A DNA stretch of 45,174 nt from Nemertoderma westbladi. Its lineage: Eukaryota > Xenacoelomorpha > Nemertodermatida > Nemertodermatidae. The notes under the pieces were generated by a model. It was not told the origin of the DNA and ran no database searches. It saw only the letters and a program-made list of their open reading frames with translations. Below are positions 10,131 to 20,629 of the stretch, piece after piece. The translations under genes and the position numbers were made by a program. The first letter of the stretch is position 1. Every line of letters begins with the position of its first letter. The stretch is taken from assembly GCA_032718475.1 (NCBI GenBank), contig JAUCBJ010000822.1:1-45174 (forward strand), given 5' to 3'.

Positions 10131-10577
10131 ATCTTTATTTCTTTTTGTTAATTGAATTTTATTTGTTATACCTTTTTGTGATTTCAATAATATATATAGC
10201 AGCCCGGCTCTGTGTAGTACCTTTATTGTATATGTGTGTATATTTGAATACTGTATGTATGTGTGTGTGTATGTGCTGTCTGTATGTATATGCACTGTAT
10301 GTGTTGTATATAGCATACAGTAGGCATGGGTAAATTAATATGTTTTCTGTGCAATATCTACTGTATATTAAAATCCTTATTTTTATTTTTTAATACTTTA
10401 TGTAGGGCGAGGCGGTCTACCGTAGGTAAGTCAGTCTGTCTAAGACAGCTGTTTGATTATAGACGCTTATTAATTATCAGTATCGTGTACTATGTATTGC
10501 GTCTACTGCCTTCGTAGCCCTAATAAGGCTTAGAAGTATTTGTGAATAAAATAATTATCTTATCTTATCTTATCAAT
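10131..10577 (+). other. LINE-B 3' UTR and (TTATC)n tail
   Basis: Non-coding, with a TG/TA-rich stretch (10220-10330) and a short terminal run of TTATC/TCTTA repeats at 10553-10574, typical of CR1-like 3' ends. The right-hand TCAAT duplication is at 10573-10577. Confidence 0.7.
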
Positions 10578-10740
10578 ATAAAGAAAACTAATTACATTAT
10601 CTTCCATACTAACAACAGAAAACTGAAACTAGATGCTGACACAACTGTGACAATAAACAAAAGGAACTGGCTCATTCAGGACTATGTCCCATTTGAGCCA
10701 CACAAATATATAATGTCACTCCTGATGCACTGTTACTAAA
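10578..10740 (+). pseudogene. LINE-A RT fragment, continuation after LINE-B
   Basis: Translation opens with KKTNYIIFHT, the block that normally follows the SLN block on which LINE-A breaks off at 3636, in the matching frame. The similarity to RT thumb fades after about 35 residues. This is the right flank of the LINE-B insertion. Confidence 0.65.
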
Positions 10741-11205
10741 GGCCATTTAAATCCTAACATAACATATACAGTTAGTTATCATAGCATACATCTCATATCC
10801 GCACATCAAACATAAACTGTAGCCATAAAGTCATAAATAAGGACAAGGGGCATCCACGAGAGCATCCATAGCATAGACCATAGACGGACGAGAGCATCCA
10901 TAGCATACATACCATACCATACATACCGTAAACAGCATGCAACATTGAAATCCTAAAGGATATTTTCCTTGTTTTCATGTTCAAACTATGTTTTGATAAA
11001 CTGTTAAACAACTGTGGTAGTTTCCATAATTTTTCATGTGTATTTTGAGTGAATGGGTGGTTTCAAATTTAATATCAAAACAGCTTAGTGAAGTACAAGA
11101 GAGGCGAAGTACAGAACATAGTATTGAGCACAATAGTGGCTTCAAATATAGTTTCACAGATGGGAGGCTAGGTAATAGGTATTATTTCAATGTCTACCTT
11201 TTGCC
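10741..11205. other. No gene seen
   Basis: AT-rich spacer with short local repeats: AGAGCATCCATAGCATA occurs twice between 10858 and 10906, with CATACATACC steps. No supported coding. Confidence 0.5.
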
Positions 11206-11209
11206 TTTT

Positions 11210-11310
11210 GCCTAGCGGAATGGTTAGAGCGCCAAACAGGAGGTCATCAGTTCGACCCCATCTGGACGTCCTTGCCGACTTTGCTAAGCTGGGCCCAACG
11301 AAAGTTACAA
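11210..11310 (+). mobile_element. tRNA-derived SINE head
   Basis: A-box-like segment TAGCGGAATGGTTAGAGC at 11213-11230 and B-box-like AGTTCGACCCC at 11249-11259. Flanks do not form a tRNA acceptor stem and the sequence passes into a short non-tRNA tail, so a SINE or tRNA relic is more likely than a working tRNA. Confidence 0.5.
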
Positions 11311-11750
11311 CAATTATTCATTAATTAATCAATAATTATTGCTGTTCAATCTATTTCAAGGAAATTCATTGATACATAATTATCAGATTCTGCATTTTTG
11401 TACTACTGTTTCTCGCTACTTTGCTTTGTTTCGGCCTATATATACTATATGATTTTTTTTAGAAAGAGAACGCTTTAATTAGGGCCATTATGTCAATTAT
11501 TTTCTTCCGCCACCGAAAATCGTGGTATTTATACCTATTTAATTATTATACGTATTTAAAAAGTTCTGGAAGGGCCATACTTCACTACTTGTTAATTAGA
11601 ACCCCCTAGTGGATCATCTTAGTATTTCATTTATATCTAAGCAAGATAGTAGGGTATGCTCAAAATTACATATTTGCACTGGCCCCTATCGACCAAAGTA
11701 TATATGTATATCTATATATATATATATATATATATCTATATATAATGTTG
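11311..11750. other. No gene seen; TA microsatellite at its right end
   Basis: AT-rich spacer. A (TA)n/TCTATA run occupies about 11698-11746. Confidence 0.55.
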
Positions 11751-11754
11751 TGCT

Positions 11755-11960
11755 GGCTTTTCGACAAAATTGCTTTTCGACACAATTGACAAAACAACTC
11801 CTTATAACGCATGGCATTAACTAAATCATCTGCATCTTCAGGATGTCCTTTAAGATGTGTCTCAATAAATTCATGGGTTATCCATCATGATCAGCAACGT
11901 ATAATCAGCAAGGTACTTGGCTGCATTTCCTCTAATTCTTGTGCCAGAAAGGTGTGTTAC
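11755..11960 (-). pseudogene. LINE-D C-terminal fragment, minus strand
   Basis: In reverse complement this closely follows the end of the LINE-D fragment at 14150-14270: both have a CATGA-x-TT-TTGAGAC-CATCTTAAAGGACA segment and then a GATGC-x-GATGAT/CTAG segment leading to a TTTTGTC-x-A block. It is short, frameshifted and not expressible. Confidence 0.6.
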
Positions 11961-12143
11961 CAACATCCCATCTTTATTTAGATGGTTTAAGGATATGTGC
12001 GTAAACCCACTAACAAACCAAATGTAAACTTTGTTAACTCACTACTCTCAATATGTACATCATGATTCCCAATCATGTTACCCTATTATCGAATATTAGT
12101 TACAGATTCCTTCATTATATTGAACATTATATTTTGTTTGCAG

Positions 12144-12799
12144 GGGTGGATTGCCAACATTATGCCTATTGGCCATTAAACATAGAATATGGAGGGAAGG
12201 ACAAGATAGGAAATCAAAATGGAGGCATTCGTCTCAACCCCACATTTGGTCCAGGGCCTGCAGGAATTGATAACCAGGCAATGAATTTCCAGAGTGGTAA
12301 TGTTGTAATTAAACATGGTAAAGAGTTACTCTCAGAAACTTTCACTATGGTTGCCTTCGTAAAATCAGAGGGACCAGTTTCAATATTTCAATATAGAAAG
12401 TGGGCACATCGGGGTAGCTATTTATGGCTATATCCCACAGTAACAAGCCTCTTCTATGATGCACAAAATTTAATTTCATCAACATTTACAATGGCAAATG
12501 CAGCAGAAATGAATGAATGGTATATGGTGGCTATTGCTGTCAATGCAGTGGATAAAAAGGTGATGTTATATAGTCGGAAAGTAGGAAATGTTGAACATCA
12601 GATGATGGAGTTTGATACACAATCAACAGCGAAAGGTACAGAAGATACTAAGAACACACTGCAGATAGGGAGACAAGCAACTGATGGAACTGCGGTTAAA
12701 GGATATATTGCTCATGCCCGCTATTACAGTTGTTTTCAATCTGAAGATCAGATGGAATCAATTTATGATGAAAGCCTAGCTCAAGAAAAAGAGAATTGA
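12144..12799 (+). CDS. Terminal exon of a host gene with LamG/ConA-like domain
   Basis: A pyrimidine-rich tract ending TTTTGTTTGCAG (12132-12143) is a strong splice acceptor, and the open frame from 12144 to TGA 12797-12799 encodes about 217 residues. The translation has the pattern of a laminin-G-like (concanavalin A-type jelly roll) domain: a HYAYWPL strand, a QAMNFQSG block, an FTMVAFVK strand, a W-rich strand, the EWYMVAIAV strand, and a closing GYIAHARYYSC strand. Such domains bind ligands in secreted or surface proteins. Upstream exons are not visible in the window. Codon use is not biased as in the transposons and there are no internal stops. An intact fragment of an old gene duplicate is possible, but it reads as a real host exon. 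Confidence 0.7.
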
Positions 12800-12849
12800 A
12801 ACTCAGAAGCAATACAACATTTATTGTTCCAATTGTATATAGTTAGTTG

Positions 12850-13780
12850 TTAGTTAGGTTTATTGACATTATTAGGTTATAGTTGACATTATAACATCTA
12901 TACATACAAAACACATATACAACAATATATACATATATAACAATACATACATAACATGTAAATATTCACAATAGATAAATCAAAGCACACGATAAACTCC
13001 TAAAAACGTTCAAATATTCATATGAATTTTGTAACTAGGAATTCCTATTAATTATTCAGGGCCAAGTGATTATACAGAACAAAAAAATAATTAAATAAAT
13101 GATTAATGTTAATTATTTATGTCCAGTCATTTATATATAATATCGGCCCATGTGAAGAATACCAGACTTTCTGCCGTTATATTTCACTTTGCTGTTACCC
13201 CCATGTCAAGAATACAAGGTTTTCACCAAAAACACAGGTTACAGAAGGGCCGAATCTAACCAGAACAATAAACGAATTAGTATATGTACAGGTTATAAGA
13301 CAGAAATGTCCGCTATAAAACACTTAATAAAGATAAATTATAAAAAATAAATAATCTTCATATATAAAATTCCAATAAAAAGTCGATCGAAAAGTGAAAT
13401 CCTGGTATTCTGACAAAAGAATCCTGGCAGAAGTAGGCCTATATGTTTAATTACTCTTACATAATCCGGGATATATGGTGTTTTACATGCGCATATTTGG
13501 TGGCACTTCAGTTCTGGATTTATAATATTTCGGTATGTGTGGAATTTTGTGGCAGAGTTTGTTTTATCCAATACACGCTTTAAAATATCCTGGTTAATTA
13601 AAGTTGTCTGGGACCAACCCCGAGCGTCACTAGCCGGGTGTGTCATGAACCTCGCAAAGATTATACGATTGGATAAAAGGAATGTCCACAATAAAATTAA
13701 TTTAAGTAAAATTAAAAAAAAACGTCTGTAAATTATTTTTACATTGAATTAATTGAAATATAATATAATATTATATTATT
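12850..13780. other. No gene seen
   Basis: AT-rich, with ATACATA-type short repeats at 12895-12955. An AAATAAA-like signal near 13092 could serve the upstream exon, though others are possible. Short open frames here have no recognisable domain. Confidence 0.5.
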
Positions 13781-13787
13781 AGAGTTA

Positions 13788-14330
13788 ATGAATGGGCTTT
13801 CCAGTATTTGGAAGTCACCGAGAATTAATCGGAAACTTAAGGTCCGGTTATTTAGAGCAGCAGTAGTTCCAGTACTCCTCTACGGGAGTCCATGCTGGGC
13901 TCTAACAGCTGAAGACACCAAATCTCTGGATGGCACATTCACAAGAATGCTACGCCGGGTTCGTTGTGTCAAGTACAATGCACGCATCTCCAACCAGACA
14001 CTATATAACATTGGAGGTGTCTCATTGGTTCCCCCAAGCTTGACACTAGAACAAAATCGCCTCCGCTTTGCAGGACATTGCTTTCGCCGTGAGGACCAGC
14101 CAGTGCATAATCTTGTACTTTGGCAGCCTCATGGAGTGAATAAGCATGGTGGACAGCCCATGACTCTCTTGAGACGCATCTTAAAGGACACTGGCCTTGA
14201 AGATGCGAATGATCTAGCAAATGTCATGGGTGGTAGGGAGTTATGGTAGCGCCATTTTGTCGACAAGCCGGCACAGCATTCTTAAAAATGCAGCTGAATG
14301 CAGCATGCGGATCCTAGTGTAGAATTTGTT
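13788..14330 (+). pseudogene. LINE-D C-terminal fragment (5'-truncated)
   Basis: A 153-residue open frame matches the C-terminal region that follows the RT in many animal LINEs: KLKVRLFRAAVVPVLLYGS, a WALT block, LRR, an ISNQTLY block and RFAGHCFRREDQPV with LVLW. The usual Cys/His positions of this region are partly present. The frame ends at 14247-14249 and decays afterward. A short A/T-rich tail near 14390 may be the 3' end. Related copies are at 11755-11960 (minus) and 35270-35520. Confidence 0.75.
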
Positions 14331-14339
14331 GAAGTTCAT

Positions 14340-14740
14340 AGGATGCGAATCAGCCAAAGTCAAAAAACTCAAACATGGCTTTATTAAATGCACTTTTATA
14401 TATAAATAAATTTTTTTTCGTTAGCGTTTTGAAATATATCATATGAAAGAAAATGAATGTTTGTACTTTTGGTAGTTTTCCAGCAAAAAACAACTACCCT
14501 CTTTGGTCCAGTCGGCAACCCGGTCTTTTCTTTCGCTTAAAACATTACCATTTAGAATAATTAGAATAATTTATTGTATCGTGTGGACGGAGTCACTTAA
14601 AGGCCGGCCATACAGTAGTTATAAACTGAAATAACTAAACGAAACGTGTATCGTATGAATTGAAGGAATACCACAAACTGAAACTACATTGCTGAGATGC
14701 AAGACGCACTTTTATGGTAAACTATTACATAAGTTGAACT
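14340..14740. other. No gene seen
   Basis: AT-rich spacer without recognisable coding or repeat structure. Confidence 0.45.
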
Positions 14741-15062
14741 TAGCAAAGGCGATCTTAAATATTTTATGCAACCGAACTTAATGAGGCACTTAGTAAAGTA
14801 GGATTTGAATTTATTTAAGGTGAATTTTCAGCATTGATTACATTCAATATTTAAGTTGAAACTTAAAGATAAGGCTGACCTGAAGTATTAAATGTGACGC
14901 TTAGTTAAGTAGCGCCTTAAAAATATAAGGTGGCACTTAAAATTGTGGATCACCTTAAGTTTCTAAGGTGGCACTTACTTAAGTATGGATGTTGATATTT
15001 AAGGCAACACTTAGGACTTAAGGTGCACCTTAGCTAAGGTTGTTTTATGCAACCGGCCCCAG
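14740..15062. mobile_element. CTTAAG-rich repeat with one MITE-like end
   Basis: The segment is dense in CTTA/TAAG words (TTAAGG, CTTAAG, ACTTAG) and has TTTTATGCAACCG near both limits, at 14762 and 15045. The right end reads, in reverse, GGGGCCGGTTGCATAAAAC, which looks like a DNA-transposon terminus. The left copy is in the same rather than inverted orientation, so the element is incomplete or rearranged. No coding. Confidence 0.4.
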
Positions 15063-15754
15063 AAGTCTCTAGGGTTGTGCTTATGTCTTTAAGCAAGTTT
15101 AGATAGCTTGTTTTGAAGCTCCTGATTTGTATCTCTGAAGACATAGAACTATTATTTTAGATGACTTTAACGCACCCTGTAGTCTTTCCCTCACATTTAT
15201 GATGGTGCTTTCTCTTCAAAGGTTTGTTACACATTTCTAAGCTACCTAAGTTGACCTGAATGCAACCATGGCGGCTGGAGCTTTTTTTTACCTTTCTTTT
15301 CAGAAGGATATTTTTCCGCGAGTCTACGTTTTCAGGAGTTTATCGAATCTCACAGTGTTCAAGTTTGGAAATTGTTTAGCATTCCAATGCACCATAGCAC
15401 CATAATTATTGTTCAGTTCTTAGAGTTATTTTGCAACCCCCAGCACAAAAAGCTGCAAGCCCAATTTCTTTTTCCACTTAATAGGTAAACCTAAGAATAT
15501 ACTTCTTGTTGTTTCCTATTGCTGGTTGGAGGCCTGGATCTACATTACAATGTAAGACCTGTTACCTTTACAACATCAATAACTGGAGAATAAACGAACA
15601 GATAAATTTGTTCCGTTCTTCATGCCGAGCTCCAGTACATGAAACTGTTGTGTTGTCGGCCAAGAAAATGTGGTCGACTGTATGATATTCCATACTTACC
15701 TCTATAGAATGTAAAGGACCAACAAAGTCATGGGATGACGTACCCTAAATTTCT
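15063..15754. other. No gene seen
   Basis: Single-copy-looking spacer without supported features. Confidence 0.45.
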
Positions 15755-17533
15755 GTATATTATTATTATTATTCTTTAATCCAGACTTTAGTCCATAAAA
15801 ACATACGTACATTAAACAAAACAAACAGAGCACAATAACAATAAAGCAAGACTATAACTACCCTATGTACATGTACAACCGATGCCGCGTATGCGACTTG
15901 TAAAAAAGTTTAGAGTGCAACTGCCCCCACTAATGTATCATTAGATGAATTAGTTCTATTTATTAAAGAAGTTATAGCATTGAAATAAATGTGTATAAAA
16001 CAATAACAAATACACCAAACAATGTACCGGTATAAAGGTATTGTCCAACATAACATATAGGATTACCCCTAAAGCTTCGCAGCTTATTTCCAAGGGGGTC
16101 CTTGAGTTCCGCCGCGACCACAATGCATGACAGTAAAATTGCGTACAAAAACATTGAAATAATTTAATCTTAACACTGGTTGAACATTTATTAAATTTCC
16201 TAATTAGTAAATTACAACGATTATAAAGGCTATGTATGTAATTGGTTCAAAATATCAAAGCTGTCATCAGTTGAGTTGTGAATAATATATATTTATACTT
16301 AGTCACAGCTTCTAAAATTGCACCTTTAATATAAATCTTGTAATTGATTATAATTGAATGTTCAAGTAACTTTAATATATTTCTATTAGTTTTTCATTCC
16401 ATGAAATTAATTGGAAATCAATCCCAAATCATCAGCGTAAATGAGATGATTAGATATTTTACCCCCAAGTTCGCACCCAACGTTAGAATTTGTGAAAAGC
16501 ACACTGAGGTCATCTAGGTACAGACTGTAAAGACGTGATGAGATTATACCTCCCTGTTTAGTTCCATTAGTAACATGGAACCTAGTGGAGATACAACCTC
16601 CCCACCTCACAGTAATAGTCTGCAAACGATACCAAAAACGGAGTACTCGCACAAAAAATATTGGAAATTTACGATCAATAAGTTTAGAAATAATTTATAA
16701 TGATTGACTAAATCGAAGGCTTTGGAACAATGAAGAAATACAGCAGCATATACAGGCTATCTCTTTTAGCTTGTAAACACATAATTATGTACATAGACCT
16801 TTTTTTAAACCAAATTGTGAGTCCGTTGTATGAAGGTGTTCAATATAACGATTAAGATAAATAAGTTCTAGAATTTTACTTCCAGAATTGGATGTAGCAA
16901 TACCTCGATAATTATCAGAGTCGGTTATGTCTGCATTCTTATCCTTGACGAGAGGAATTAGATTGGTGTCCATAAGAGTCTCAGGAATGTATCCGTGAAC
17001 ATTAATAATAGAGAAAAGTAGAGCTAGCTGTACGGATAGGCTAGCGGGACCATGCTTAAAATGCTCACTGACTAATCCATCAGGTACAGCACATTTACCG
17101 CTAGCTAGAGTACTTATACCAACAGACATTTCAACAGGCGAAACAGTCATGTCTTTCGTGTAAATAATATTTAAAAACTTATTTTCAAGTGACAACTTGA
17201 GAGAATCATTGTTCACTGAGTTGTGCAAATTTGAAAATTTATTTTTACAAAAATCACATATTTGCACATCCCCGACGGCACTACCTACTTTACCAGATAA
17301 AGGAGTGTTCAAACCACAATTATTTCTCACATTGCGCCATACATTTTTACTGGTTAAAGAATTCGCAATACGATTGATACAAAGTTGCTGCACCTTAGAC
17401 TTGCACTGACGCATTGCGCGTTTAAATGTTAATTTCGATTTTATGTAATAGTCATAAATTGGACCAAAACGAGGACAGCCATTCGACCTCCAGATTTTAA
17501 AATTAACTCTGGATTCATCATAACGGTCCTTAT
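15755..17533 (-). pseudogene. LINE-C reverse transcriptase and 3' end, minus strand (downstream part)
   Basis: A minus-strand non-LTR element whose 3' end is the (AAT)n tail at 15755-15773. RT is readable at 16407-17530: a block PDGLVSEHFKHG near 17080, NYRGIATS near 16905, a degraded motif A (SKAFDLVNH) near 16710, GTKQGGIIS near 16555 and catalytic YADD near 16430. Stops and shifts separate the blocks and the domain is cut short at 16400. The fragment's upstream part continues beyond the BEL element at 31946 in the same frame. Pattern is CR1/L2-like. Confidence 0.82.
17529..17533. repeat. Target-site duplication CTTAT, left copy (BEL element)
   Basis: CTTAT at 17529-17533 recurs at 31941-31945, directly outside the two LTRs. 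Taking out the element and one copy leaves LINE-C in a single frame across the junction. Confidence 0.93.
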
Positions 17534-18070
17534 TGTTAGCTTATTCAATCCCGCTAACACCCCATAAAGTTATAAGCCGATAAGCAATATTGGGAGCCAC
17601 GAGATTGGATAATTAACCAACTCGTGCCATCCCAATAAGAATGGGAAGGAAGCACACAATAGAGGGTCAGGGGCCAAACCCCTAACCCAGAGAGAATAGG
17701 TGGAGTGAACGGGAACACTCCAAAGGGCGCCAACAAGGGTATCAACCAATCAGAGGGGGGCAAGGCATCGATTAGGTAGTAATTAGGCCAACCGTGCAAT
17801 ATAACCAGTAACCCAATATCAGTAATTCAGTTATCTCAGTGCAGTAGTGCTAGTATAGGTTAGTTAGTTTAGATAGGGGAGCACGGGACTTTAGTTACCG
17901 TATCCCGCCTTCCATATATTATACTATCATCAGATCATATCTATATCTTATACCAATTATATACAGCGAACATCAGAACTCATTTACCGTTTCCATTTAC
18001 TCTTTACACACGGCGGGGACGCATAAGCTAAACACCGGATAAACCGGGATCCCTCCTGGATCCCGTCACA
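17534..18070 (+). repeat. 5' LTR of the BEL element
   Basis: Begins TGTTAGC and ends GTCACA (TG...CA termini). Holds a TATA-like TATATTATA segment near 17916 as candidate promoter. A hairpin CGGGATCC / GGATCCCG with a 5-nt loop lies at 18045-18065, just before the LTR end. One mismatch to the 3' LTR, at 18023. Confidence 0.95.
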
Positions 18071-18138
18071 GTAACTAAATCAGCTGCCGCCCTAGATAAA
18101 CTCAATAACCACTAGCCACCGAAATCTGCAGAAGAGAG

Positions 18139-19632
18139 ATGAGTCGGTCAGGTGATACGACACCGACGCGGACCCCGGACGAAGAGCTAACGATCCGCGA
18201 GGCCGCAACCAGGCGATACAGGCCCACGACGCCGGACCCATCGGTAACGGGTCATCCGGCAGTTCAGGACGAGGGGGACCTGGAACCCGAGGTCGAGCCG
18301 AGAGAAAGAGAGAGCGAGGCGGAGGGAGAAGGAGACGAGTCGACACGGGACGGGGGTCGACGCACCGGTGTCGCCGGCCAGCCACAGGCCGAGAGCGACG
18401 AGCGGCCCACCGAAACGGCGACGGTGGGGCCGACGGTGCGGCCCCGGACGCAGGGAGACGAAGGGGATATCGATACCGATGTCGCCGGCCAGCCACAGGC
18501 CGAGGGCGACGGACGGCCCGCCGGAACGGCGACGGTGGGGCCGCCGGTACGACGTCGAACCCGGAGAGACGGACGAGGGGTCGGCGACGAGGACGTCGGG
18601 GTTTCTGAGCGACTTCGACGGGCCTACAACGCGACCCAGAGACTACTAGATGAAGCCAGAAAGGGGAAAACGATAGACGAGGTAAAACTGAAGTCAGGAC
18701 TAGGTAAGTCGGACAGACATTTATACTATCTAATGCGTTTCGGGCAGAGAGAATTGGCCGAGGAGAGAGCGAGAAAGGTTGCCGAGGAATTGTATGACTC
18801 ATGGGGGTATGGGGGTATACAACCTAGTGTAGTGTACATAGGGCCATATTTAATCGATGCCCGGGGTATAAAATTAATGGGTTGGAACAGACCTGAAGGG
18901 GGCGAATCCGAGGTTAACCCCGAGGATTCGGCCTCGTCGGTCGGAGGGAGTTCCGGGAGGAGGGGGAAAGCTAGTAGATCGGGAAGTTGGAGGGAGTCCG
19001 TCGTAACCGATAAGTCTGCTACATCCTCCGCGAAAGAAAGACTGGTGAGAGAGGCAGGTGCCGCGTACCGTCTCGAGCTGATAGAGCAAGGTCAGAGGGA
19101 AATGGATAAACGGCTAGAGGAGGGGAGAATGCGGCTAGAGAGGGAAGCGGCATTGATTAGAGAAACCGGAGAGAGGGCCGAAAGGGCTTTGAGAGGCCTT
19201 AGGGAGTGTGAAGAGAAGGAGGAAAAGGAGTGTAGGGAACGTGAGGCGAGAGAGGAAAGGGAACGCAAGGAGCGTGAGGCGAGAGAGGAAAGGGAACGCA
19301 AAGAGCGTGAGGTGGAACGTAAGGAGTATGAGGCGAGAAAGGAAAGTGAACGTAAGGAGCGTGAAGCGAGGCGAAGGGAGAGTGCTAGGAAAGTAGTGGA
19401 GCTGGTTGAGCGGGACACGCGGGAGTGTGAGAGGAGAATGACAGGAGCCGAGCGAGACCAGGAGGAATTAAAGAGACGCCAAAGTGAGCTTGGGGAACAT
19501 AGGGTTAGACGCGCGCACGAGCTGCAACTGGTGCGGGCGGGGGTGTCTGAGAGCGAGACAGGCTCGAGTATTTTAGAGGAGCCAGGGGCCGTGGATACAT
19601 TTATTAATACCCCACTTACAGGGACCGCATGA
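18139..19632 (+). CDS. BEL leader ORF, coiled-coil protein of unknown function
   Basis: ATG 18139 opens 69 bases past the 5' LTR and the frame runs to TGA 19630-19632, 497 residues. Residues 1-150 are Pro/Glu/Arg/Gly-rich with two copies of a segment beginning VAGQPQAE. Residues about 155-260 look folded (an ERLRRAYNATQRLL helix, then a YIGPYLIDARGIKLMGW strand region). Residues about 300-480 are almost pure Glu/Arg/Lys with a repeated EREAREERERKE unit, a long charged coiled coil. There is no zinc knuckle. It precedes Gag and may be an N-terminal Gag portion reached by frameshift, since the next frame overlaps its end, or a separate structural protein. I recognise no family. Confidence 0.65.
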   Translation: MSRSGDTTPTRTPDEELTIREAATRRYRPTTPDPSVTGHPAVQDEGDLEPEVEPRERESEAEGEGDESTRDGGRRTGVAGQPQAESDERPTETATVGPTVRPRTQGDEGDIDTDVAGQPQAEGDGRPAGTATVGPPVRRRTRRDGRGVGDEDVGVSERLRRAYNATQRLLDEARKGKTIDEVKLKSGLGKSDRHLYYLMRFGQRELAEERARKVAEELYDSWGYGGIQPSVVYIGPYLIDARGIKLMGWNRPEGGESEVNPEDSASSVGGSSGRRGKASRSGSWRESVVTDKSATSSAKERLVREAGAAYRLELIEQGQREMDKRLEEGRMRLEREAALIRETGERAERALRGLRECEEKEEKECREREAREERERKEREAREERERKEREVERKEYEARKESERKEREARRRESARKVVELVERDTRECERRMTGAERDQEELKRRQSELGEHRVRRAHELQLVRAGVSESETGSSILEEPGAVDTFINTPLTGTA

Positions 19633-19648
19633 CAGACCCAAAACTGGT

Positions 19649-20554
19649 GTGACCGTACGGGCGGGGGGGGGGGGTAATAATGATAATGGTACAGTAGACG
19701 TGGTTAATATTAATAGTACCGTATGGGATAATTCTAATCAAACCTTTATTGCAGGAAATACTTTGCCTAGTGGTAGTAATTTAAATTTAAATCAGAATAA
19801 TCCTAATATTAATGTAGAAAATAATTCTAATATTAACGTAGTTACACAAAATAATTCAAATAATTTAAATAATGATCCAAGCCCGAATTTACAAAATAAT
19901 TCAAATGATTTTATTTCGAACGAACGAATTAATTCCGTTTCCAATATGGGTGCTATTAACGTAAACACGTCGGGCGTGTATAGCCAGACAAACGGGGGCC
20001 TGGTAGGTCATGCAGTTGGTGGGCCGGAAGTAGCTGGGTTAGGTAGACCCAGCGAGGGCCTGGTAGGCCACGCAGTTGGTAGGCAGGAAGAGGCTGGGTT
20101 GAATAGACCCAGCGAGGGCCTGGTAGGCCACGCAGTTGGTAGGCAGGAAGAGGCTGGGTTGAATAGACCCAGCGAGGGCCTGGTAGGCCACACGGTTGGT
20201 AGGCAGGGAGTAGCTGGATTAGGTAGACCGAGCGAGGGCCTGGTAGGCCACGTAGTTGGTAGGCAGGGGGTGGCTGGGTTGAATAGACCCAGCGAGGGCC
20301 TGGTAGGCCACATAGTTGGTAGGCAGGGTGCAGAGGGCCTGGTAGGCCACGTAATAGCAGAGGGAGAGGCGGGGGTGAATAGACCCGACCGTGATAGGGT
20401 TGATGTGTCGACTAGAGAGGGATATAGTAGCGGGATGAGAGATAGCGAAGTTAGATGTGGCGAGTGGGGGGGGGGGGGGCTACGGGAGCCCCACAACAGC
20501 GAGTTAGCGGCAAAAAGGGGGGGCAGAGAGTGTCCCACAGCCGTCAGCGGATAA
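19649..20554 (+). CDS. BEL Gag N-terminal region, Asn-rich with 20-residue repeats
   Basis: An open frame of about 300 residues; the position-19649 start is a GTG and the frame is open further upstream, so the true start is unknown. An Asn-rich segment (about residues 10-110) is followed by six copies of a 20-residue repeat with core GLVGHxVGRQ and RPSE, encoded by an exact 60-bp tandem repeat (19997-20351). G-runs of 12 (19663) and 14 (20466) and an A5G7 run (20512) lie inside it, each a likely site of indels. After the stop another frame is open to 20639, then the Gag-Pol frame begins, so this is probably the interrupted N-terminal part of one Gag. Similar GHTVG/GHTIGH words recur just after 21110. 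Confidence 0.6.
   Translation: MTVRAGGGGNNDNGTVDVVNINSTVWDNSNQTFIAGNTLPSGSNLNLNQNNPNINVENNSNINVVTQNNSNNLNNDPSPNLQNNSNDFISNERINSVSNMGAINVNTSGVYSQTNGGLVGHAVGGPEVAGLGRPSEGLVGHAVGRQEEAGLNRPSEGLVGHAVGRQEEAGLNRPSEGLVGHTVGRQGVAGLGRPSEGLVGHVVGRQGVAGLNRPSEGLVGHIVGRQGAEGLVGHVIAEGEAGVNRPDRDRVDVSTREGYSSGMRDSEVRCGEWGGGGLREPHNSELAAKRGGRECPTAVSG
19997..20351 (+). repeat. 60-bp coding tandem repeat in Gag
   Basis: Five complete and one partial unit, each starting near GAGGGCCTGGTAGGCCA. The period of 60 keeps the frame. The changes between units are mostly single bases, several of them amino-acid changing. Confidence 0.9.
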
Positions 20555-20629
20555 TGCGAGGGCCGAAATAGGTAAACCGCAACAACCGGCGACGGAGAGT
20601 AATAGGGGGATTGTGAGTGCCCCAGCGGC

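Larger units (their letters stand above)
3637..10577 (+). mobile_element. Full-length LINE-B (non-LTR retrotransposon) inserted in LINE-A
   Basis: The element starts about 39 bases before its ORF1 ATG and ends in a short (TTATC)n tail, so it is not 5'-truncated. Net of the solo LTR it is about 6.4 kb. Order: ORF1 (SAP-like plus SGNH-esterase-like), a hydrophobic leader, a 2A-like motif, APE-type endonuclease, RT, and a C-terminal domain ending at 10130. A 3' UTR rich in TG/TA steps follows. All reading frames carry stops or shifts, so this copy is inactive, but most domains remain legible. Clade is CR1/L2/Jockey-like; I cannot place it more finely by eye. Confidence 0.82.

Noticed and set aside
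18092-18802. 236-residue minus-strand ORF opposite the BEL leader
   Set aside because: Antisense of a GC-rich low-complexity coding region; Pro/Arg/Ser-rich translation without domain.
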